DNA of 64,000 bases, from positions 12,338,001 to 12,402,000 of the forward strand of contig OZ059895.1 in NCBI GenBank assembly GCA_964057225.1, in the 5' to 3' direction. The notes beneath the pieces were generated by a model that was given only the letters and a program-made list of their open reading frames with translations, had not been told where the DNA came from and made no database searches. Positions 55,873 to 64,000 of the stretch are shown piece after piece. How positions within the stretch are numbered: position 1 is the stretch's first letter; the number at the start of each line of letters is the position of its first letter. Made by a program: the position numbers and the translations under genes. The stretch is from Auanema rhodensis. Taxonomy: Eukaryota > Nematoda > Chromadorea > Rhabditida > Rhabditidae.

Positions 55873-56671
55873 TTTCAAATTTTTTTAACGATCATACCAC
55901 GTTGAAAGTACGCCATGCAGCTGATTCTCAATTATATCTCTTCCGTAACAAATGTTTTTAATTTTACAGCAGTTTTACTTAGATAGCTCAACCCAAGACA
56001 TCAAAATATCTTTAATCTTTTTTCTATATTACATTTATAAACCAGTAAATTATGAACCTTCATCTTAACTTTACTGTTTCTATCTATTTCCTATTGAAAC
56101 AAACATTGTTTAAACACTATACAACTGTGAAACCTTTTTTAATTTATTGTATTTGGAGCTCATAAGATTTGATATCATCGAGGGATTTAGATGTAACGTA
56201 GAAAATTACATAACTAACATGAAATTGGAAAAAAAAAACAATAACGAGGATAAGTATGTAAATCATTGAATATCAGATATTTTTGCTCACGACCATACTA
56301 CGTTGAAAGTACGCCATGCAGCCGATTTTCAATTTTATCTCTTCCGTAACAAATGTTTTTAATTTTCCAGCAGTTTTACTTAGATAGCTCAACTCAAGGC
56401 ATCAAAATATCTTCAATCTTATTTCTATATTACATTTATAAACCAGTAGTTTATGAACTTTCATCTTAACTTTACTGTTTCTATCTATTTCCTATTGAAA
56501 CAAACATTGTTTAAACACTATAAAACTGTGAAACCTTTTTTAATTTATTGTATTTGGAGCTCATAAGATTTGATATCATCGAGGGATTTAGATGTAACGT
56601 AGAAAATTACATAACTAACATGAAATTGGAAAAAAAAACAATAACGAGGATAAGTATGTAAATCATTGAAA

Positions 56672-56790
56672 GCTTACGACCATACCACGTTGAAAGTACG
56701 CCATCCCGTCCGATCTGGCAAGTCAAGCAACGTTGGGCCCGGTTAGTACTTGGATCGGAGACGGCATCGGAATCCCGGGTGCCGTAAGCT
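56672..56790 (+). rRNA. 5S rRNA, CATC variant
   Basis: 119 nt; GACGGCATCGGAATCCC replaces GACGGCTTGGGAATCCC, changing three bases near the 3' control region. The terminator region reads TTTTTTTACCG. The identical variant recurs at 63518. Confidence 0.9.
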
Positions 56791-57188
56791 TTTCAAATTT
56801 TTTTACCGATCATGCCACGTTGAAAGAACGCCATGCAGCTGATTTTCAATTTTATCTCTTCCGTAACAAATGTTTTTAATTTTCCAGCAGTTTTACTCAG
56901 ATAGCTCAACCCAAGGCATCAAAATATCTTCAATCTTATTTCTATACTACATTTATAAACCAGTAGTTTATGAACCTTCATCTTAAGTTTACTGTTTCTA
57001 TCTATTTCCTATTGAAACAAACATTGTTTAAACACTATAAAACTGTGAAACCTTTTTTAATTTATTGTATTTGGAGCTCATAAGATTTGATATTATCGAG
57101 GGATTTAGATGTAACGTAGAAAATTACATAACTAACATGAAATTGGAAAAAAAAACAATAACGAGGATAAGTATGTAAATCATTGAAA

Positions 57189-57307
57189 GCTTACGACCAT
57201 ACCACGTTGAAAGTACGCCATCCCGTCCGATCTGGCAAGTCAAGCAACGTTGGGCCCGGTTAGTACTTGGATCGGAGACGGCTTGGGAATCCCGGGTGCC
57301 GTAAGCT
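57189..57307 (+). rRNA. 5S rRNA
   Basis: 119 nt, consensus, AAAGC-type upstream junction. Confidence 0.96.
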
Positions 57308-58105
57308 TTTCAAATTTTTTTAACGATCATACCACGTTGAAAGTACGCCATGCAGCTGATTCTCAATTTTATCTCTTCCGTAACAAATGTTTTTAATTTT
57401 ACAGCAGTTTTACTTAGATAGCTCAACCCAAGGCATCAAAATATCTTCAATCTTTTTTCTATATTACATTTATAAACCAGTAAATTATGAACCTTCATCT
57501 TAACTTTACTGTTTCTATCTATTTCCTATTGAAACAAACATTGTTTAAACACTATACAACTGTGAAACCTTTTTTAATTTATTGTATTTGGAGCTCATAA
57601 GATTTGATATCATCGAGGGATTTAGATGTAACGTAGAAAATTGCATAACTAACATGAAATTAGAAAAAAAAACAATAACGAAGATAAGTATGCAAATCAT
57701 TGAATATCAGATATTTTCGCTTACGACCATACCACGTTGAAAGTACGCCATGCAGCTGATTTTCAATTTTATCTCTTCCGTAACAAATGTTTTTAATTTT
57801 CCAGCAGTTTTACTTAGATAGCTCAACCCAAGGCATCAAAATATCTTTAATCTTATTTCTACATTACATTTATGAACCAGTAGTTTATGAACCTTCATCT
57901 TAACTTTACTGTTTCTATCTATTTCCTATTGAAACAAATGTTGTTTAAACACTATACAACTGTGAAACCTTTTTTAATTTATTGTATTCGGAGCTCATAA
58001 GATTTGATATCATCGAGGGATTTGGATGTAACGTAGAAAATTACATAACTAACATGAAATTGGAAAAAAAAACAATAACGAGGATAAGTATGTAAATCAT
58101 TGAAA

Positions 58106-58224
58106 GCTTACGACCATACCACGTTGAAAGTACGCCATCCCGTCCGATCTGGCAAGTCAAGCAACGTTGGGCCCGGTTAGTACTTGGATCGGAGACGGCT
58201 TGGGAATCCCGGGTGCCGTAAGCT
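58106..58224 (+). rRNA. 5S rRNA
   Basis: 119 nt, consensus; block C counterpart of 51779. Confidence 0.96.
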
Positions 58225-59022
58225 TTTCAAATTTTTTTAACGATCATACCACGTTGAAAGTAAGCCATGCAGCTGATTCTCAATTTTATCTCTTCCGTAA
58301 CAAATGTTTTTAATTTTCCAGCAGTTTTACTTAGATAGCTCGACCCAAGGCATCAAAATATCTTTAATCTTATTTCTATATTACATTTATAAACCAGTAG
58401 TTTATGAACCTTCATCTTAACTTTACTGTTTCTATCTATCTCCTATTAAAACAAATGTTGTTTAAATACTATAGAACTGTGAAACCTTTTTTAATTTATT
58501 GTATTTGGAGCTCATAAGATTTGATATCATCGAGGGATTTAGATGTAACGTAGAAAATTGCATAACTAACATGAAATTAGAAAAAAAAACAATAACGAAG
58601 ATAAGTATGTAAATCATTGAATATCAGATATTTTCGCTTACGACCATACCACGTTGAAAGTACGCCATGCAGCTGATTTTCAATTTTATCTCTTCCGTAA
58701 CAAATGTTTTTAATTTTCCAGCAGTTTTACTTAGATAGCTCAACCCAAGGCATCAAAATATCTTCAATCTTATTTCTATATTACATTTATAAACCAGTAG
58801 TTTATGAACCTTCATCTTAACTTTACTGTTTCTATCTACTTCCTATTGAAACAAACGTTGTTTAAACACTATACAACTGTGAAACCTTTTTTAATTTATT
58901 GTATTCGGAGCTCATAAGATTTGATATCATCGAGGGATTTGGATGTAACGTAGAAAATTACATAACTAACATGAAATTGGAAAAAAAAACAATAACGAGG
59001 ATAAGTATGTAAATCATTGAAA

Positions 59023-59141
59023 GCTTACGACCATACCACGTTGAAAGTACGCCATCCCGTCCGATCTGGCAAGTCAAGCAACGTTGGGCCCGGTTAGTAC
59101 TTGGATCGGAGACGGCTTGGGAATCCCGGGTGCCGTAAGCT
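59023..59141 (+). rRNA. 5S rRNA
   Basis: 119 nt, consensus; block C counterpart of 53095. Confidence 0.96.
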
Positions 59142-59940
59142 TTTCAAATTTTTTTAACGATCATACCACGTTGAAAGTACGCCATGCAGCTGATTCTCAA
59201 TTTTATCTCTTCCGTAACAAATGTTTTTAATTTTCCAGCAGTTTTACTTAGATAGCTCGACCCAAGGCATCAAAATATCTTTAATCTTATTTCTATATTA
59301 CATTTATAAACCAGTAGTTTATGAACCTTCATCTTAACTTTACTGTTTCTATCTATTTCCTATTAAAACAAATGTTGTTTAAATACTATAGAACTGTGAA
59401 ACCTTTTTTAATTTATTGTATTTGGAGCTCATAAGATTTGATATCATCGAGGGATTTAGATGTAACGTAGAAAATTGCATAACTAACATGAAATTAGAAA
59501 AAAAAACAATAACGAAGATAAGTATGTAAATCATTGAATATCAGATATTTTCGCTTACGACCATACCACGTTGAAAGTACGCCATGCAGCTGATTTTCAA
59601 TTTTATCTCTTCCGTAACAAATGTTTTTAATTTTCCAGCAGTTTTACTTAGATAGCTCAACCCAAGGCATCAAAATATCTTCAATCTTATTTCTATATTA
59701 CATTTATAAACCAGTAGTTTATGAACCTTCATCTTAACTTTACTGTTTCTATCTACTTCCTATTGAAACAAACGTTGTTTAAACACTATACAACTGTGAA
59801 ACCTTTTTTAATTTATTGTATTTGGAGCTCATAAGATTTGATATCATCGAGGGATTTAGATGTAACGTAGAAAATTACATAACTAACATGAAATTGGAAA
59901 AAAAAAACAATAACGAGGATAAGTATGTAAATCATTGAAA

Positions 59941-60059
59941 GCTTACGACCATACCACGTTGAAAGTACGCCATCCCGTCCGATCTGGCAAGTCAAGCAAC
60001 GTTGGGCCCGGTTAGTACTTGGATCGGAGACGGCTTGGGAATCCCGGGTGCCGTAAGCT
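59941..60059 (+). rRNA. 5S rRNA
   Basis: 119 nt, consensus; stands where block B has the truncated unit 53625, with the same spacer downstream. Confidence 0.96.
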
Positions 60060-60870
60060 TTTCAAATTTTTTTAACGATCATACCACGTTGAAAGTACGC
60101 CATGCAGCTGATTCTCAATTTTATCTCTTCCGTAACAAATGTTTTTAATTTTACAGCAGTTTTACTTAGATAGCTCAACCCAAGACATCAAAATATCTTT
60201 AATCTTTTTTCTATATTACATTTATAAACCAGTAGTTTATGAACCTTCATCTTAACTTTGCTGTTTCTATCTATTTCCTATTGAAACAAACATTGTTTAA
60301 ACACTATACAACTGTGAAACCTTTTTTAATTTATTGTATTTGGAGCTCATAAGATTTGATATCATCGAGGGATTTAGATGTAACGTAGAAAATTACATAA
60401 CTAACATGAAATTGGAAAAAAAAACAATAACGAGGATAAGTATGTAAATCATTGAATATCAGATATTTTTGCTCACGACCATACTACGTTGAAAGTACGC
60501 CATGCAGCTGATTTTCAATTTTATCTCTTCCGTAACAAATGTTTTTAATTTTCCAGCAGTTTTACTTAGATAGCTCAACCCAAGGCATTAAAATATCTTT
60601 AATCTTATTTCTATATTACATTTATAAACCAGTAGTTTATGAACCTTCATTTTAACTTTACTGTTTCTATCTATTTCCTATTAAAACAAATGCTGTTTAA
60701 ACACTATACAACTGTGAAACCTTTTTTAATTTATTGTATTTGGAGCTCATAAGATTTGATATCATCGAGGGATTTAGATGTAACGTAGAAAATTACATAA
60801 CTAACATGAAATTGGAAAAAAAAACAATAACGAAGATAAGTATGTAAATCATTGAATATCAGATATTTTC

Positions 60871-60989
60871 GCTTACGATCATACCACGTTGAAAGTACGC
60901 CATCCCGTCCGATCTGGCAAGTCAAGCAACGTTGGGCCCGGTTAGTACTTGGATCGGAGACGGCTTGGGAATCCCGGGTGCCGTAAGCT
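60871..60989 (+). rRNA. 5S rRNA, C9-to-T variant
   Basis: 119 nt, GCTTACGATC start; counterpart of 54425. Confidence 0.95.
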
Positions 60990-62599
60990 TTTCAAATTTT
61001 TTTAACGATCATACCACGTTGAAAGTACGCCATGCAGCTGATTCTCAATTTTATCTCTTCCGTAACAAATGTTTTTAATTTTACAGCAGTTTTGCTTAGA
61101 TAGCTCAACCCAAGACATATAAATATCTTTAATCTTTTTTCTATATTACATTTATAAACCAGTAGTTTATGAACCTTCATCTTAACTTTACTGTTTCTAT
61201 CTATTTCCTATTGAAACAAACATTGTTTAAACACTATACAACTGTGAAACCTTTTTTAATTTATTGTATTTGGAGCTCATAAGATTTGATATCATCGAGG
61301 GATTTAGATGTAACGTAGAAAATTGCATAACTAACATGAAATTAGAAAAAAAAACAATAACGAAGATAAGTATGTAAATCATTGAATATCAGATATTTTC
61401 GCTTACGACCATACCACGTTGAAAGTACGCCATGCAGCTGATTCTCAATTTTATCTCTTCCGTAACAAATGTTTTTAATTTTACAGCAGTTTTACTTAGA
61501 TAGCTCAACCCAAGACATCAAAATATCTTTAATCTTTTTTCTATATTACATTTATAAACCAGTAGTTTATGAACCTTCATCTTAACTTTACTGTTTCTAT
61601 CTATTTCCTATTGAAACAAACATTGTTTAAACACTATACAACTGTGAAACCTTTTTTAATTTATTGTATTTGGAGCTCATAAGATTTGATATCATCGAGG
61701 GATTTAGATGTAACGTAGAAAATTACATAACTAACATGAAATTGAAAAAAAAACAATAACGAGGATAAGTATGTAAATCATTGAATATCAGATATTTTTG
61801 CTCACGACCATACTACGTTGAAAGTACGCCATGCAGCTGATTTTCAATTTTATCTCTTCCGTAACAAATGTTTTTAATTTTCCAGCAGTTTTACTTAGAT
61901 AGCTCAACCCAAGGCATCAAAATATCTTTAATCTTATTTCTATATTACATTTATAAACCAGTAGTTTATGAACCTTCATTTTAACTTTACTGTTTCTATC
62001 TATTTCCTATTAAAACAAATGCTGTTTAAACACTATACAACTGTGAAACCTTTTTTAATTTATTGTATTTGGAGCTCATAAGATTTGATATCATCGAGGG
62101 ATTTAGATGTAACGTAGAAAATTACATAACTAACATGAAATTGGAAAAAAAAACAATAACGAAGATAAGTATGTAAATCATTGAATATCAGATATTTTCG
62201 CTAACGACCATACCACGTTGAAAGTACGCCATGCAGCTGATTTTCAATTTTATCTCTTCCGTAACAAATGTTTTTAATTTTACAGCAGTTTTACTTAGAT
62301 AGCTCAACCCAAGGCATCAAAATATCTTTAATCTTATTTCTATATTACATTTATAAACCAGTAGTTTATGAACCTTCATTTTAACTTTACTGTTTCTATC
62401 TATTTCCTATTAAAACAAATGCTGTTTAAACACTATACAACTGTGAAACCTTTTTTAATTTATTGTATTTGGAGCTCATAAGATTTGATATCATCGAGGG
62501 ATTTAGATGTAACGTAGAAAATTACATAACTAACATGAAATTGGAAAAAAAAACAATAACGAAGATAAGTATGTAAATCATTGAATATCAGATATTTTC

Positions 62600-62718
62600 G
62601 CTTACGATCATACCACGTTGAAAGTACGCCATCCCGTCCGATCTGGCAAGTCAAGCAACGTTGGGCCCGGTTAGTACTTGGATCGGAGACGGCTTGGGAA
62701 TCCCGGGTGCCGTAAGCT
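62600..62718 (+). rRNA. 5S rRNA, C9-to-T variant
   Basis: 119 nt, GCTTACGATC start; counterpart of 55754. Its downstream fragment has one extra base (GTACGCACATGCAG). Confidence 0.95.
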
Positions 62719-63517
62719 TTTCAAATTTTTTTAACGATCATACCACGTTGAAAGTACGCACATGCAGCTGATTCTCAATTATATCTCTTCCGTAACAAAT
62801 GTTTTTAATTTTACAGCAGTTTTACTTAGATAGCTCAACCCAAGACATCAAAATATCTTTAATCTTTTTTCTATATTACATTTATAAACCAGTAAATTAT
62901 GAACCTTCATCTTAACTTTACTGTTTCTATCTATTTCCTATTGAAACAAACATTGTTTAAACACTATACAACTGTGAAACCTTTTTTAATTTATTGTATT
63001 TGGAGCTCATAAGATTTGATATCATCGAGGGATTTAGATGTAACGTAGAAAATTACATAACTAACATGAAATTGGAAAAAAAAACAATAACGAGGATAAG
63101 TATGTAAATCATTGAATATCAGATATTTTTGCTCACGACCATACTACGTTGAAAGTACGCCATGCAGCCGATTTTCAATTTTATCTCTTCCGTAACAAAT
63201 GTTTTTAATTTTCCAGCAGTTTTACTTAGATAGCTCAACCCAAGGCATCAAAATATCTTCAATCTTATTTCTATATTACATTTATAAACCAGTAGTTTAT
63301 GAACTTTCATCTTAACTTTACTGTTTCTATCTATTTCCTATTGAAACAAACATTGTTTAAACACTATAAAACTGTGAAACCTTTTTTAATTTATTGTATT
63401 TGGAGCTCATAAGATTTGATATCATCGAGGGATTTAGATGTAACGTAGAAAATTACATAACTAACATGAAATTGGAAAAAAAAACAATAACGAGGATAAG
63501 TATGTAAATCATTGAAA

Positions 63518-63636
63518 GCTTACGACCATACCACGTTGAAAGTACGCCATCCCGTCCGATCTGGCAAGTCAAGCAACGTTGGGCCCGGTTAGTACTTGGA
63601 TCGGAGACGGCATCGGAATCCCGGGTGCCGTAAGCT
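63518..63636 (+). rRNA. 5S rRNA, CATC variant
   Basis: 119 nt with the GACGGCATCGG change; counterpart of 56672 (offset 6846 bp). Confidence 0.9.
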
Positions 63637-64000
63637 TTTCAAATTTTTTTACCGATCATGCCACGTTGAAAGAACGCCATGCAGCTGATTTTCAATTTTA
63701 TCTCTTCCGTAACAAATGTTTTTAATTTTCCAGCAGTTTTACTCAGATAGCTCAACCCAAGGCATCAAAATATCTTCAATCTTATTTCTATACTACATTT
63801 ATAAACCAGTAGTTTATGAACCTTCATCTTAAGTTTACTGTTTCTATCTATTTCCTATTGAAACAAACATTGTTTAAACACTATACAACTGTGAAACCTT
63901 TTTTAATTTATTGTATTTGGAGCTCATAAGATTTGATATCATCGAGGGATTTAGATGTAACGTAGAAAATTACATAACTAACATGAAATTGAAAAAAAAA

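Larger units (their letters stand above)
51023..56253 (+). repeat. Higher-order repeat block B of the 5S array
   Basis: Copy of block A, offset 5423 bp, with no difference noticed by eye. The only structural difference is at its left edge, where a complete 5S gene (50862) stands in place of a truncated unit. Confidence 0.9.
43662..64000 (+). repeat. Main 5S rDNA tandem array
   Basis: 45 units: 19 complete 5S genes (listed separately) and 26 truncated units with only the first 33 nt of 5S. Truncated units start at 44769, 45169, 45569, 45969, 46885, 47285, 48202, 48602, 49531, 49931, 51392, 52308, 52708, 53625, 54025, 54954, 55354, 56285, 57719, 58636, 59553, 60471, 61401, 61800, 62200 and 63131. 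Truncated units repeat at 400 bp, complete ones at 516-531 bp. After each complete gene come a T7 terminator and a partial copy of 5S positions 5-33. Two promoter-proximal forms exist: CATTGAAAGCTTACG and CATTGAATATCAGATATTTT. I found no spliced-leader gene or other gene in the spacer; minus-strand reading frames of about 64 codons recur only because the spacer recurs. Confidence 0.97.
57719..64000 (+). repeat. Higher-order repeat block C of the 5S array (rearranged, runs off the window)
   Basis: A third, less regular copy. It starts like block B at 51392, lacks the unit corresponding to 52308, has the 52708-type unit twice (58636, 59553), has a complete gene where B has truncated 53625, and carries an extra truncated unit (62200). 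Its right part again follows block B up to the CATC-variant gene (offset 6846 bp). Confidence 0.85.

Noticed and set aside
45557..62654. Minus-strand reading frames of 60-64 codons recurring through the 5S array
   Set aside because: They recur only because the spacer recurs, run antisense across the 5S gene start, have no domain, and are lost by single changes in many units.
43662..64000. CRISPR-like array of regularly spaced repeats
   Set aside because: Repeat units are 400-530 bp and contain 5S rRNA sequence; this is tandem rDNA in a eukaryote.

Overview
The window is nuclear DNA from a nematode. The repeated 119-nt gene is a nematode-type 5S rRNA (starts GCTTACGACC, ends GTAAGCT), the genome is AT-rich, and the multi-exon genes have about 44-bp introns with TTTCAG-like acceptors. 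I cannot name the species. I found no ordinary host protein-coding gene: the window is a 5S rDNA array that has been invaded again and again by mobile elements.

Layout. (1) 1-9333: 5S units broken by BEL/Pao-type LTR sequences. A solo LTR (170-499) sits inside one 5S gene. A composite block (995-9277) holds a Mutator-like transposase relic on the minus strand, a decayed BEL integrase plus a phlebovirus-Gc-like envelope, a small spliced minus-strand gene, a Gag-like zinc-knuckle ORF and a second LTR. (2) 9334-10814: two complete 5S units and a broken one. (3) 10815-30965: a 20.15-kb Polinton/Maverick inserted in a 5S gene. It carries an apparently intact 13-exon protein-primed DNA polymerase B, plus capsid, minor capsid, PX-like, protease, ATPase, zinc-finger and integrase genes, several of them broken. 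A two-ORF non-LTR retrotransposon splits its major capsid gene and an intact Tc1-like transposon lies beside its protease gene. (4) 30966-33288: a short 5S segment. (5) 33289-43661: a Ty3/Gypsy element on the minus strand in which a glycoprotein-like segment lies between Gag and protease in one 1789-codon ORF, separated from pol by a single in-frame TAG. (6) 43662-64000: a 20-kb tandem 5S array.

The array alternates complete units (about 516-530 bp) with 400-bp units that keep only the first 33 nt of 5S. Every complete unit has a short copy of the 5S 5' end just downstream of the gene. Recombination between that copy and the gene explains the 5S-less units and a recurrent C-to-T variant at 5S position 9. 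Units are grouped into 1.3-kb trimers, and these into blocks of about 5.4 kb; two blocks show no difference at any position I compared. In total I count 24 uninterrupted full-length 5S genes, 28 truncated copies and four insertion-broken or partial copies.

Functionally the 5S units are host genes transcribed by RNA polymerase III; everything else is selfish DNA using the array as a landing site. The Polinton polymerase, the non-LTR ORFs and the Tc1 transposase have open frames. The BEL, MULE and most Polinton structural genes are decayed, and the Gypsy element has one frameshift in integrase and lacks a normal 3' LTR.
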